Positions 9,244 to 17,339 of a stretch of 64,000 nucleotides of DNA are shown piece after piece. The notes beneath the pieces were generated by a model. The model did no database searches and was not told the DNA's origin. It was given only the letters and a program-made list of their open reading frames with translations. A program made the position numbers and the translations under genes. Position 1 is the stretch's first letter; the number at the start of each line of letters is the position of its first letter. Source of the DNA: Methylobacterium sp. J-048 (GTDB lineage: Bacteria > Pseudomonadota > Alphaproteobacteria > Rhizobiales > Beijerinckiaceae); the NCBI RefSeq assembly GCF_022829515.1, contig NZ_JAKSYL010000122.1, positions 25,741-89,740 of the forward strand, written 5' to 3'.

Positions 9244-9744
9244 TTACCGGCGGAAGAGGGACGGCAGGGAGGTGTTCCCGTTGAGGTTTCCATTCCCACT
9301 ACCAATGTTGCCGTTGCCGTTGCTGCTGCCGCCGTTCAAGTTTCCATTGCCGGCGCCAACGTTGCCGTTGCCGTTGTGCGAGCCGGAATTGTAGTTGCCG
9401 TTATAGGCGCCGATATTGCCGTTTCCGTTGCCGGCACCGGTGTTCCCGATGCCGTTGAACGCGCCGACATTGCCCGTTCCACTGTTGAAGGCGCCGACAT
9501 TGTTCGATCCGGAATTGAACGCGCCCATATTGCCGTTCACGATGGGCGTACCGCTGCCGTTACCGTTGCCGGTGCCATTTCCGGAGCCGATGTTCCAGTT
9601 GCCGTTGCTATTGCCGTTCAAGGATCCGATGTTGCCGTTTCCATTACCGACACCGTTCCCAATGGCGAAGATCTGGGCTTGCGCTGGTAGAGCCGCTGCG
9701 CTGATCAGCCCAAAAAGGGCTACGGGAAGGAGTGGAGACTTCAT
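9244..9744 (-). CDS. Exported Gly-Asn repeat protein with FNSGxxNxG-type repeats
   Basis: Starting at the ATG at 9744, which has AAGGAG seven bases upstream, this is a 166-residue protein with a signal peptide ending at LPAQAQ. The rest is a regular repeat. Units such as GAFNSGSNNVG, GAFNSGTGNVG and GAYNGNYNSG recur with five- or ten-residue periodicity, with GNGNGN tracts between them. The pattern resembles the NxGxGNxG (MPTR) repeats of mycobacterial PPE proteins and the xGxxN pentapeptide-type repeat family, which are predicted to form beta-helices. An in-frame extension to 9813 lacks a ribosome binding site and would bury the signal peptide. Function is unknown. Confidence 0.7.
   Translation of the reverse strand: MKSPLLPVALFGLISAAALPAQAQIFAIGNGVGNGNGNIGSLNGNSNGNWNIGSGNGTGNGNGSGTPIVNGNMGAFNSGSNNVGAFNSGTGNVGAFNGIGNTGAGNGNGNIGAYNGNYNSGSHNGNGNVGAGNGNLNGGSSNGNGNIGSGNGNLNGNTSLPSLFRR
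9290..9676. repeat. Degenerate GTTGCC/GTTCCC tandem repeat tract in a coding region
   Basis: Read on the plus strand, this stretch is a run of gttgccgttgcc-type units broken by longer 15- and 30-base modules. It encodes the Gly-Asn repeats of the gene on the minus strand. Modules around 9430-9530 (repeated gcgccgacattg cores) look like recent internal duplications. Confidence 0.6.
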
Positions 9745-9872
9745 CACGCTGCTCCTTGTTCTGCGTCGAGCGACTGCTGACGCGCATCCGTCCCTCGATG
9801 GCCGTCCAAGCACAGACGGCCATCACCTGATGAGCCTTTGGCAGGCTGCCTTACGGCCTCCGAGGCGTACCG

Positions 9873-10310
9873 TCAGAAGGGCGAGTTCCGGCTGCCGTTC
9901 CGGTTGCCGTTGGAGCTGCCGAGGTTGTTGACGCCATTCAGATTGCCGTTGCCGACGGCGAAGACGTTGCGGTTACCGTTCAGGTTACCGTTCAGGTTGC
10001 CAGTGTTCAGGTTGCCGTTGCCGTTGCCGTTGCCGATGCCGACGAAGTTGGCGTTCCCGTTCAGGTTGCCGTTGCCCGATCCGATGTTGCCGTTCCCGTT
10101 CAGGTTGCCGTTCAGGTTGCCCAGGTTGAGGTTGCCGTTGCCGTTGCCGTTGAGCGAGCCGGCATTCGCGTTGCCGTTTCCGTTGCCGTTGCCGGAACCG
10201 ACGTTGCCGTTGCCGTTGCCATTGCCGTTACCCACCACCTGAGCCGACGCCAGCGAGGGCATGCCGGCGAGGGCGAGAGCGGCGACGGCCGAGAGTAGGA
10301 TGGTCCTCAT
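9873..10310 (-). CDS. Exported Gly-Asn-Leu repeat protein
   Basis: The 145-residue protein begins with a textbook signal peptide (ILLSAVAALALAGMPSLASA, cleavage near residue 23) behind a strong GGAGG eight bases before the ATG. Everything after it is repeat: GNGNGN tracts, then NLNLGNLNGNLNGNGN-type units in which Leu or Val/Phe recurs every fifth position. This regular hydrophobic spacing is what a stacked beta-solenoid would need, in contrast to a purely disordered Gly-Asn tail. It is the most upstream of the three adjacent genes and probably leads their transcription. Function is unknown. Confidence 0.7.
   Translation of the reverse strand: MRTILLSAVAALALAGMPSLASAQVVGNGNGNGNGNVGSGNGNGNGNANAGSLNGNGNGNLNLGNLNGNLNGNGNIGSGNGNLNGNANFVGIGNGNGNGNLNTGNLNGNLNGNRNVFAVGNGNLNGVNNLGSSNGNRNGSRNSPF
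9886..10238. repeat. Tandem GTTGCC/CAGGTTGCCGTT repeat tract in a coding region
   Basis: The plus strand is dominated by ttgccgttgccgttcaggttgcc-type units encoding the repeat region of the gene starting at 10310. Units of 6, 12 and 15 bases alternate. Such tracts are prone to copy-number change by slippage. Confidence 0.6.
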
Positions 10311-10710
10311 CGCGCATTCCTCCTGTCCGATGCATGCCCAATCTCATTTGCGGGTTGGGACATGCGGTGCGTTGCTCGGGTTGAACAACACGTTCAGGTT
10401 GCAGCGTGGGTCCGGCGATGAATAGCCGTAAATCTGAGCTAACCTGTGTTGGCTACGCCTTTTGGATAATGAACCGCATTAGTCTTCGGCAAATCGCTCC
10501 GTTATTTTCCATATTATCGAGCAATCGTAAAATTATTTGATCAATACACATCATGATATTCAATAATCATGGTATTTCATTTGATCTAATGCCGACATCT
10601 TGGACAATAATACCGGTTTTGATTTTGGTGAATTCAACGTATATTCCTAAGTAAGCGGCTACGAGCCGCGATGTTGATGTCGTCCGCAACGACGGAGGGG
10701 AGACGCGGCG
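10311..10710. other. AT-rich divergent intergenic region
   Basis: These 400 bases separate the Gly-Asn genes (minus strand) from the histidine kinase gene (plus strand). Positions 10470-10660 are strongly AT-rich for this genome and contain a TTGATCAA palindrome near 10537. No gene or RNA was recognised. The region must carry the promoters for both directions, which would make it the natural place for the downstream regulator to act. Confidence 0.4.
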
Positions 10711-11859
10711 GTGCAGAGATCGGAACGCACGCGATCTGGTCGGGGAACGGAAGCCCAGCACGGCCTCTCGGCGCGCGACCTGCGCGAGACCCTCGACGAG
10801 ATCGGTATCTGCACGTGGTCACTGAACCCCGCGACCGGCCGGGTCGCCATCTCCAAGAATTGCCACCACGTGCTTGGCGTTCCGGCGCGGTGCCTGCCCG
10901 ATCACGATGCTTTCCAGGCTGTCGTGCATCCCGAAGATCGCGCCGCCCGGGCCGCGGCGGTTCGCTGGGCGCTGGAACACGGCGGCCGCTACAGCATCGA
11001 GTATCGCGTTCGCCAAGCTGACGGCGAGTTACGCTGGGTGCGCTCCCACGGGCGGGCTGAGATCGGTGGCGGTGCGCGCATGACCCGCTTCCGCGGCATC
11101 GTCTATCGTATCGACGAGCACCGGCAAGCCGAGGCGCGCCTGCAGCGCCTCCAAGCCGATCTCATCCACGTCTCGCGGCTCTCCGCCATGGGCGAGATGG
11201 CTTCGGCCCTCGCTCACGAACTCAACCAGCCGCTCGGAGCGATCAGCAACTACGCGGCTGCGTGCGACCACTTCCTCGCGGAGCCCGGAAACGCGCAGAT
11301 CGACGCGGCGCGCACAGCGCTTGCCGCTGCAGCCAAACAATCGCAGCGGGCGGGGGCGATCATCCGACGGCTGCGGGACTTCGTGACCCGGGGCGAGACG
11401 GACCGGCGGCTGGAGAGCGTCGCGGGGCTCATCGACGATGCCTGCGATCTCGCCCTCGTCGGAGCCCGGGAACAGGGCGTCGAGGCGCGGATCGATCCGG
11501 GGCCGCCAGGGATCCGCGTTCTCGCCGACCGCGTGCAGATTCAGCAGGTTCTGGTCAACCTGATCCGTAACGCCTGCGAGGCGTTACGGGACAGCGCACG
11601 TCGGCACCTGGCGATCGTCGCAGCCGCACACGGCGATGGCTTCGTCTGCATCAGCGTCTCGGATAGCGGGCCTGGTATCGCAGAGGCGGTCGCCGAGACG
11701 CTGTTTCTGCCTTTCGTCACGACGAAGTCGACCGGAATGGGCGTCGGATTGTCGGTTAGCCGGTCGATCGTGCTTGCGCATGGCGGCACGTTCACCGTGG
11801 GCAGCTCCGCCTTAGGGGGCGCCACGTTCCGATTCACCCTGCCCGCGGCTGAGGACTGA
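10711..11859 (+). CDS. PAS-domain sensor histidine kinase (FixL/DctB-like)
   Basis: The 382-residue soluble kinase has a PAS fold with its PAC extension (about residues 30-135, FQAVVHPEDRAARAAAVRWA and GELRWVRSHGRAEI). A HisKA helix pair follows with phospho-acceptor His169 in LAHELNQPLGAISNYAA. The ATPase domain shows an N box (LVNLIRNACEAL), G1 (VSDSGPGIAEAV) and G2 (GMGVGLSVSRSIVLAHGG). There are no membrane helices, so it senses an internal signal; I see no clear haem-ligand pattern as in FixL. The GTG start follows GGAGGGGAG at somewhat long spacing. Its stop is one base before the ATG of the response regulator, so the two form one unit. Confidence 0.82.
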   Translation: MQRSERTRSGRGTEAQHGLSARDLRETLDEIGICTWSLNPATGRVAISKNCHHVLGVPARCLPDHDAFQAVVHPEDRAARAAAVRWALEHGGRYSIEYRVRQADGELRWVRSHGRAEIGGGARMTRFRGIVYRIDEHRQAEARLQRLQADLIHVSRLSAMGEMASALAHELNQPLGAISNYAAACDHFLAEPGNAQIDAARTALAAAAKQSQRAGAIIRRLRDFVTRGETDRRLESVAGLIDDACDLALVGAREQGVEARIDPGPPGIRVLADRVQIQQVLVNLIRNACEALRDSARRHLAIVAAAHGDGFVCISVSDSGPGIAEAVAETLFLPFVTTKSTGMGVGLSVSRSIVLAHGGTFTVGSSALGGATFRFTLPAAED

Positions 11860-11860
11860 C

Positions 11861-12472
11861 ATGAAGGCGGTCTCGATTCCGACGATCCACGTCGTAGACG
11901 ACGACGATGCGATGCGCCATTCGCTCGCGCTCCTCCTCGGGGTGTTCGGGCATCGCGTCGTCGAGCATACCGGGGCGGCCACGCTGATCGAGGAGCCCGG
12001 CCGCTTGAACGGCTGCATCGTGGCCGACCTGCGCATGCCGCACATCGATGGATTGGAGATGCTGGCGCGCCTCCGAGCCGCCGGCTCGATGGTACCCGTC
12101 GTGATGATGACCGGGCACGGGGACGTGCCGACCGCGGTGCGGGCCATCAAGCTCGGGGCCTGCGACTTCCTGGAAAAACCATTCGAGGCTGCCCTCCTGC
12201 TCGACGCTGTCCGGACGGCCCTCGTCGGGGACGATGGCACCCGGCCGACCAGCGACGACGCGGATTTCGCCGCGCAGGTTCACCGCTTGACGGGACGCGA
12301 GCGCGATGTCCTTCACCACGTCCTCCTCGGACGCACCAACAAGGAGATCGGGCAGGCACTGGATATCAGTTACCGCACCGTGGAAATCCACCGCGCCAAG
12401 GTCATGTCGAAGACTCGCTGCGCGTGCGTTCAGACTTTGGTGCGCAGAGCCGCGCGACTGTCGATGATTTAG
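11861..12472 (+). CDS. FixJ-family two-component response regulator
   Basis: The 203-residue protein has a receiver domain with the acidic pocket DDDD (13-16), phospho-acceptor Asp56 in IVADLRMP and the conserved Lys in EKPFEA. A LuxR/NarL-type helix-turn-helix follows (TGRERDVLHHVLLGRTNKEIG then YRTVEIHRAKVM). This is the standard FixJ layout. It lies immediately behind its kinase. Targets are not shown; the divergent Gly-Asn genes and the downstream exporter are the obvious neighbours. Confidence 0.85.
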   Translation: MKAVSIPTIHVVDDDDAMRHSLALLLGVFGHRVVEHTGAATLIEEPGRLNGCIVADLRMPHIDGLEMLARLRAAGSMVPVVMMTGHGDVPTAVRAIKLGACDFLEKPFEAALLLDAVRTALVGDDGTRPTSDDADFAAQVHRLTGRERDVLHHVLLGRTNKEIGQALDISYRTVEIHRAKVMSKTRCACVQTLVRRAARLSMI

Positions 12473-12766
12473 ATTTCTTTTAATTTATTTCTGTTTTATC
12501 TATTAGACGAATATGAAAGTCGCCGCGCAGCAATCTGTTTTATTTGATTATTTAAATTCAGACGTTTCTAGAAAAATTCTTCAGGTTTGACAGAATAAAA
12601 CTTCAGAGAGGACGATATAAGTACAAACACTTACGGGTTCGGGGTGAGTTCCCAAGCGCGACAATCTCTGTAACCAAGAGCGATGGCCGGGGCAGAGATC
12701 CGGGCCGAATCCGCGAGATCCGGGCCTTACCGGACATACGAAGCGGACAGGTGGGAGGTCTCGCAG

Positions 12767-14176
12767 ATGGCGCGCTGGTTGCCCGGCAATCTGATGTCGC
12801 TCGGCATCGCGGCGATCTCCGCCTTTGCCTTGCTCACCTACGCCAATCCCGATGTCGGCCTGTTCGAGTCGACGCAGCGCGGATCGCCGGCAGCGGCTGC
12901 CGTCAACGAGGCTGCCGCCCCGGCATTCGAGGCGGGTCGCTTCATCACGGCTCCGATCCAGCGCGGTTCCCTGGAGCAACTCATCACCGCCACGGGCACT
13001 GTGCAGCCGGTCGATACGGTCGAAGTGGGCTCGCAGCTGCCGGGGCAGATCGCCCGGCTGTACGTCGATTTCAACGACCGGGTCCGCCTCGGCGATCCGC
13101 TCGCGGAACTCGACCAGCGCAGCTTCAAGGCCAAAGTCGAGGAGAATCGCGCGGCCCTCGACATGGCGTTGGCCAACGTCAAGGTTCAGCAGGCCCGTCT
13201 CGACCGGGCCCGGATCGATCTCGACAACGCCCGCGGCAACAAGGCGGTCCTTCAGGCCAAGGTCGAGAGTGCCCAGGCGGTGCAACTCGCGGCCGAGCGC
13301 AATCTCGACCGGAAGATGACCCTGCGGTCGCGCGAGGTCGCTTCACCGGCGTCCCTGGAAGAAGCTCAGACCGATCTGGCTTCCCGGAAGGCGCAGACTC
13401 GGGAAGCGAGTTCGATTCTCGACCTCAACGGCTTCGCGGTGGAGGCCGCCGTGGCGGAGGTTCGGCGCCTCGAAGCCGAATTCACGCAAGCCCGGGCGGC
13501 GGTGCCTCAACGCCAGGCGAGCCTCAAGGGCGCGGAGATCGACCTCGACCGGACGGTGATACGATCCCCCACGGATGGCGTGGTGGTCGGCCGCTTCGTC
13601 AACCAGGGTCAGACGCTGGCGGCAGGCCTGGAGGTTCGCACCGCCTTCAACATCGCCAAGAATCTCGCCGAGATGGAAGTCCATGCCCGCGTGGACGAGA
13701 CCGATATCGGCCGGGTCGCGGCGGGGCAGCGCGCGACGTTCGGCGTGGACGCCTATCCGGGCCGGCGGTTCGAGGCCGTGGTCCGGCAGGTCCGGAAGGC
13801 GCCGCTCATGACGCAGAACGTCGTCACCTACACGGTGGTCCTCAAGACCGACAATCGCGACGGCTTGCTCCTGCCCGGGATGACCGCGCTGGTGAAGCTG
13901 ACGATCCACAAGGACGAGGACGTCCTGAAGGTGCCGCTGGCGGCCCTGCGATTCCGACCGGAAGGCACCGCGCCCCGCGATCCGGCCGCCCCCGCGGTCT
14001 GGGTGCGGGCCGCTGACGGGAGCCTCGAAGCCGTCCGGGTCGAAACCGGATCGACCAGCGCGGACCTGGTCGCGCTGCGGGCAGGCGGCCGCCTCGCCGA
14101 AGGCAGCGAGGTCGTGGTCGGGCAAGCCGAGATGCGGACGGGCCGCCGCCTGTTCGGCGTGCGGCTGGGGTTCTGA
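12767..14176 (+). CDS. MacA-like periplasmic adaptor (HlyD/RND membrane-fusion family)
   Basis: The 469-residue adaptor has one N-terminal membrane helix (about 12-30). A lipoyl/barrel half-motif follows (TVEVGSQLPGQIARLYVDFN near 85), then a long coiled-coil hairpin (about 115-260, rich in Ala/Glu/Arg), the second lipoyl half (LDRTVIRSPTDGVVVGRFVN) and barrel and membrane-proximal domains. I chose the ATG at 12767 because GGAGG lies seven bases upstream; the frame is open to 12683. It joins an inner-membrane ABC exporter to an outer-membrane channel. The ATPase gene starts one base after its stop. No TolC-like gene is in the window. Confidence 0.83.
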   Translation: MARWLPGNLMSLGIAAISAFALLTYANPDVGLFESTQRGSPAAAAVNEAAAPAFEAGRFITAPIQRGSLEQLITATGTVQPVDTVEVGSQLPGQIARLYVDFNDRVRLGDPLAELDQRSFKAKVEENRAALDMALANVKVQQARLDRARIDLDNARGNKAVLQAKVESAQAVQLAAERNLDRKMTLRSREVASPASLEEAQTDLASRKAQTREASSILDLNGFAVEAAVAEVRRLEAEFTQARAAVPQRQASLKGAEIDLDRTVIRSPTDGVVVGRFVNQGQTLAAGLEVRTAFNIAKNLAEMEVHARVDETDIGRVAAGQRATFGVDAYPGRRFEAVVRQVRKAPLMTQNVVTYTVVLKTDNRDGLLLPGMTALVKLTIHKDEDVLKVPLAALRFRPEGTAPRDPAAPAVWVRAADGSLEAVRVETGSTSADLVALRAGGRLAEGSEVVVGQAEMRTGRRLFGVRLGF

Positions 14177-14177
14177 G

Positions 14178-14882
14178 ATGTCGCTCCTCTCGCTCGAAGC
14201 CGTGCACCGGACGTTCCAGGTGGGGACCGTGTCGGTGCCGGTCATTCGCGACATCACCCTCGGGGTCGAGGCGGGCGATTGCGTCGCGATCATGGGCCCG
14301 TCCGGATCCGGCAAGAGCACCCTGATGAACATGGTCGGGCTCCTCGATCGCCCCACCTCGGGCTCGATCCGCCTCGACGGCAAGGACACGGCGCGGCTGT
14401 CCGATGACGCTCGGGCTCGGATGCGCCGGGACTGGATCGGCTTCGTGTTCCAATCCTACAACCTGCTCCCGCGCAGCACCGCGGTGGAGAACGTGGAGTT
14501 GCCGCTGATCTATGCCGGCGTGGCGCCGCGCCTGCGCCGCCTGCGCGCCCGTGCCGCCCTGGAATCGGTCGGCATGTCGATCCGGGAGGCGCACTTCCCC
14601 TCGCAGCTCTCGGGGGGCGAGCAGCAGCGGGTGGCGATCGCGCGCGCCCTCGTGGGCGAACCGGCGGTCCTCCTGGCCGACGAGCCGACCGGGGCGCTGG
14701 ACAGCCGGACCGGCGCGGAGATCCTCGACCTGTTCCGCCAGCTCAATCGCGGCGGGCAGACCGTCGTGATGATCACCCACGACGCCGCCGTGGCGGCCCA
14801 TTGCGCGCGTACGGTTCACCTGCGCGATGGCCGGGTCGTCGACGACGTGCGTCAGGGATCCAGGCGGGCGGATGCCGCATGA
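14178..14882 (+). CDS. MacB/LolD-type ABC exporter ATPase
   Basis: The 234-residue ATPase has Walker A GPSGSGKST (about residue 39), the signature LSGGEQQRVAIARAL, Walker B LLADEPTGALDS and the switch His in MITHD. The family drives MacB-type mechanotransmission exporters and LolCDE-type lipoprotein release. Here the permease is a separate gene overlapping by four bases (ATGA), as in many alphaproteobacterial MacAB-like systems with split subunits. The adaptor gene is directly upstream. Confidence 0.87.
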   Translation: MSLLSLEAVHRTFQVGTVSVPVIRDITLGVEAGDCVAIMGPSGSGKSTLMNMVGLLDRPTSGSIRLDGKDTARLSDDARARMRRDWIGFVFQSYNLLPRSTAVENVELPLIYAGVAPRLRRLRARAALESVGMSIREAHFPSQLSGGEQQRVAIARALVGEPAVLLADEPTGALDSRTGAEILDLFRQLNRGGQTVVMITHDAAVAAHCARTVHLRDGRVVDDVRQGSRRADAA

Positions 14883-16099
14883 GCCTGTCCCAGACCCTCC
14901 TGGTCGCGCTGCGGTCCCTGCGCCTGAACCCGATGCGCAGCTTCCTCACCATGCTCGGCATCGTCATCGGCGTCGCCTCGGTGGTGACGGTGCTGGCCAT
15001 CGGCAGCGGCGCACAGGGGCGGGTCGCCGAGCAGATCCGGGCGGTCGGCGCAAACGTCCTGATGGTCAATCCTGGAGCCGCCCGGAAGGACGGCGTCCGG
15101 TTGAAGGCCGGGACCCGCCTGACGCTGACGGAGGGCGACGTCGCGGCGATCATGGAGCAGGTGCCGCAGATCCGGGTCGCGGCGGGGTCCTTGTCGGGGA
15201 GCGCGCAGATCGTCCGCGAGAGCCAGAACTGGAACACCACCGTCAACGGCACCACGAACGGGCACTTCCTCGTGCGCGACTGGACCTTGTCGGGCGGCCG
15301 CTACTTCAACGGGACCGAGCAGAACACCGCGGCCAAGGTCGCCATCCTCGGCAGTGCGGTCGCGAAGGAGTTGTTCGCCCGCGACAACCCGGTCGGGGCC
15401 GAGGTGCGCATCATGAGCGTGCCCTTCGAAGTGATCGGCGTGCTCGACGCCAAGGGGCCGGACCAGGACGACGTCGTCTTCGTCCCTTTGGAGACGGCCA
15501 AGCTGCGGTTTCTCGGCAGCGCCAGCGGCGTCAACCGCGACGCGGTCGCCTACATCGTGGCCAAGGCCGTTTCGGACGAGGCGATGGTGCGGGCGCGGAC
15601 GGAGATCGAGGAGCTTCTGCGCCAGCGTCACCGGATCCTCGACGGGCAGGAGGACGATTTCAAGGTGTCCGACCCGGCGGCCGCGATGGACGCCCAGCGT
15701 GGCGCCACCCGCACCATCGCGCTGCTGCTCACCTCCGTGGCGGGCGTGTCCCTGCTGGTCGGCGGCATCAGCATCATGAACATCATGACGGTCACCGTGA
15801 CCGAGCGCACCCGGGAGATCGGGATCCGCCGCGCGGTCGGCGCGCGCGGGGCCGACATCCGGCTCCAGTTCCTCGCGGAAGCCCTGGTGCTCTGTCTGCT
15901 GGGCGGTCTCGCCGGCGTCGTTGTCGGCACCGGGATCTCGCTGACCGTCGCCCGGTCGGCAGGCTGGGCGACCGTCATCGACGCGCAGGCGATCGTCCTA
16001 TCGGTCGGGTTCTCGGCGCTGGTCGGCCTGTTCTTCGGATACTACCCGGCCCACCGAGCCTCCCGGCTCGACCCGGTCGAAGCGCTCAAAATGGAATGA
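14879..16099 (+). CDS. MacB-type ABC exporter permease (FtsX-like)
   Basis: The 406-residue membrane protein has one N-terminal helix (MRSFLTMLGIVIGVASVV). A periplasmic MacB-PCD domain of about 210 residues follows, then an FtsX domain with three helices containing TSVAGVSLLVGGISIMNIM and the cytoplasmic motif TERTREIGIRRAVGA. The ATG at 14879 overlaps the ATPase stop. Known relatives expel substrates that are already in the periplasm (macrolides, enterotoxin, lipopeptides). Close to Gly-Asn repeat proteins with Sec signals, it is a candidate route for their release, but this is inference from position. Confidence 0.86.
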   Translation: MSLSQTLLVALRSLRLNPMRSFLTMLGIVIGVASVVTVLAIGSGAQGRVAEQIRAVGANVLMVNPGAARKDGVRLKAGTRLTLTEGDVAAIMEQVPQIRVAAGSLSGSAQIVRESQNWNTTVNGTTNGHFLVRDWTLSGGRYFNGTEQNTAAKVAILGSAVAKELFARDNPVGAEVRIMSVPFEVIGVLDAKGPDQDDVVFVPLETAKLRFLGSASGVNRDAVAYIVAKAVSDEAMVRARTEIEELLRQRHRILDGQEDDFKVSDPAAAMDAQRGATRTIALLLTSVAGVSLLVGGISIMNIMTVTVTERTREIGIRRAVGARGADIRLQFLAEALVLCLLGGLAGVVVGTGISLTVARSAGWATVIDAQAIVLSVGFSALVGLFFGYYPAHRASRLDPVEALKME

Positions 16100-16139
16100 T
16101 GGGTTTGTCGGATAAGCTCCGACGCAGAAGGAGGTAACG

Positions 16140-16421
16140 ATGGTCCAACCGTGCGCGCGAACCGTTCTCGCCGACACCCGCCTGGCCTTGACCGCACGCG
16201 AGCAGGAGATCATCCGGCATATCGCTCTCGGCGCACAGAATGACGGTATCGCCTACGAGATGGGAATCTCGGCCAATACTGTGAAAACGCATATCGGCAA
16301 CATCATGCGCAAATTCGGACTGCACAACAGGACCCAGATCGCGATGCTGCTGACGCCCCGCGTGACGACCGCCACACCGGTCCGGCCCGGGCGCACCCTA
16401 TCCCCGCGCCTCACGCCGTAG
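16140..16421 (+). CDS. Small LuxR-type helix-turn-helix protein
   Basis: The 93-residue protein is almost only a LuxR/NarL DNA-binding domain (LTAREQEIIRHIALGAQNDG, then ISANTVKTHIGNIMRKFGL and HNRTQIAMLL). No receiver or ligand-binding domain is present. An AGGAGG six bases before the ATG supports translation. It follows the exporter permease by 40 bases on the same strand and is likely in the same transcript. Single-domain LuxR proteins can act as constitutive regulators or interfere with a partner such as the FixJ-like protein upstream. Confidence 0.75.
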   Translation: MVQPCARTVLADTRLALTAREQEIIRHIALGAQNDGIAYEMGISANTVKTHIGNIMRKFGLHNRTQIAMLLTPRVTTATPVRPGRTLSPRLTP

Positions 16422-16434
16422 CGGACGACGCCGG

Positions 16435-17052
16435 TCAGCGGGGTGGCTCTGCCTGGGCGCGCCGGCGCCGCTTGATCGAGGCGGGGCGGGGAAGAGGAGG
16501 CTCGAACTCGGATCGGGCATCCCTGCCGAGGTCGGCGACCGCGGCATCATCCCCGGAGGGCGAGAAGCCGACGGCCCGCTGCGTCTCCGCGCCGGGGCCG
16601 GCGAGGCAGCGCACGCCCTCGACGGCGAGCGCCAGGGCGACGTCGGGATCGTTGCACAGGATCTGCGTGGCCGCGATCCGGTGGCCGAGGCTGTACAGGG
16701 TCCGCGCGTAGAGACGCAGGTTGCACCCCTTGTCGGTCATTGTGCTCCCGATCGTGACACCGATCCCGGGACCGGCCCCGCCGACGCTCGCGCTGCCGAG
16801 GCAGCTCTCGATCCCGGCCGCCGCCAGCCCCGGCGCCCAAACGCCCGGCGTGTTCCGTCCGCTGCCGCCGCCAACACTCACCGAACTCGACGACCCCGCC
16901 GCGGCCGCGGCGGCCAGCGTGTTGTTGCTGCCGTTGCCGTTACCATTGCCGTTGCCGGCTCCGGAATTGCCGATCCCGTTGCCGGCCCCGACCTGGGCCT
17001 GCGCGGCCGTCCCCATGACGAGAGCGAGCGCGAGGAAGAACAAACGACCCAC
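16435..17052 (-). CDS. Exported protein with a short Gly-Asn tract and a conserved Cys-containing C-terminus
   Basis: This is the fourth Gly-Asn protein of the window. After a signal peptide (LFFLALALVMGTAAQAQ) comes a short Gly-Asn tract, an Ala/Ser/Gly linker and a folded region with CLGSASVGGAGPGIGVTIGS, then CNLRLYARTLYSLGHRIAAT and a third Cys in ILCNDPDVALALA. I chose the GTG at 17052 because GGGAGG lies just upstream; ATG codons at 17067 and 17106 are in frame. The C-terminal pattern recurs, as I recall, in hypothetical proteins of other Rhizobiales. It converges on the LuxR-type gene with 13 bases between stops. Function is unknown. Confidence 0.65.
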   Translation of the reverse strand: MGRLFFLALALVMGTAAQAQVGAGNGIGNSGAGNGNGNGNGSNNTLAAAAAAGSSSSVSVGGGSGRNTPGVWAPGLAAAGIESCLGSASVGGAGPGIGVTIGSTMTDKGCNLRLYARTLYSLGHRIAATQILCNDPDVALALAVEGVRCLAGPGAETQRAVGFSPSGDDAAVADLGRDARSEFEPPLPRPASIKRRRRAQAEPPR

Positions 17053-17339
17053 GGGCAACCCTCCCATCGGCGAGCGGCAGCGGAGGCTACACGGCACCCG
17101 TGCCATCGTTCAAAGGCTGCTGAAGCTCGTCAATAGCCGGTGCGGCTTAGAATAGTACTCAAGATCGGAATACTTGAGTACGTTTCCCGAATTTTGAGGT
17201 CTGCGGCAAAAATGGCGACACCGTTCGGGCTGCCGCTTCTTCGACCTTTCGGTGAAGGCAGGTTCCATAGGACGTATGAGATCGGGATGAGCGACGGGCG
17301 CCAGTAGCCTGGAAGGCCCGACGCTCATTGATGCGGTAG

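Noticed and set aside
8868..10238. Possible CRISPR array from repeated gttgcc units
   Set aside because: The units are 6-15 bases, irregular and in frame with signal-peptide proteins. There are no spacers of constant length and no cas genes.
9838..10242. Plus-strand open frames rich in PLPLPF repeats opposite the Gly-Asn genes
   Set aside because: They are reverse complements of GNGN coding repeats. They lack signal peptides and ribosome binding sites, while the minus-strand frames have both.
10530..10545. FNR/FixK-type site (TTGAT-N4-ATCAA) upstream of the kinase gene
   Set aside because: The sequence is TTGATCAA with no central spacer, so it does not fit the consensus.
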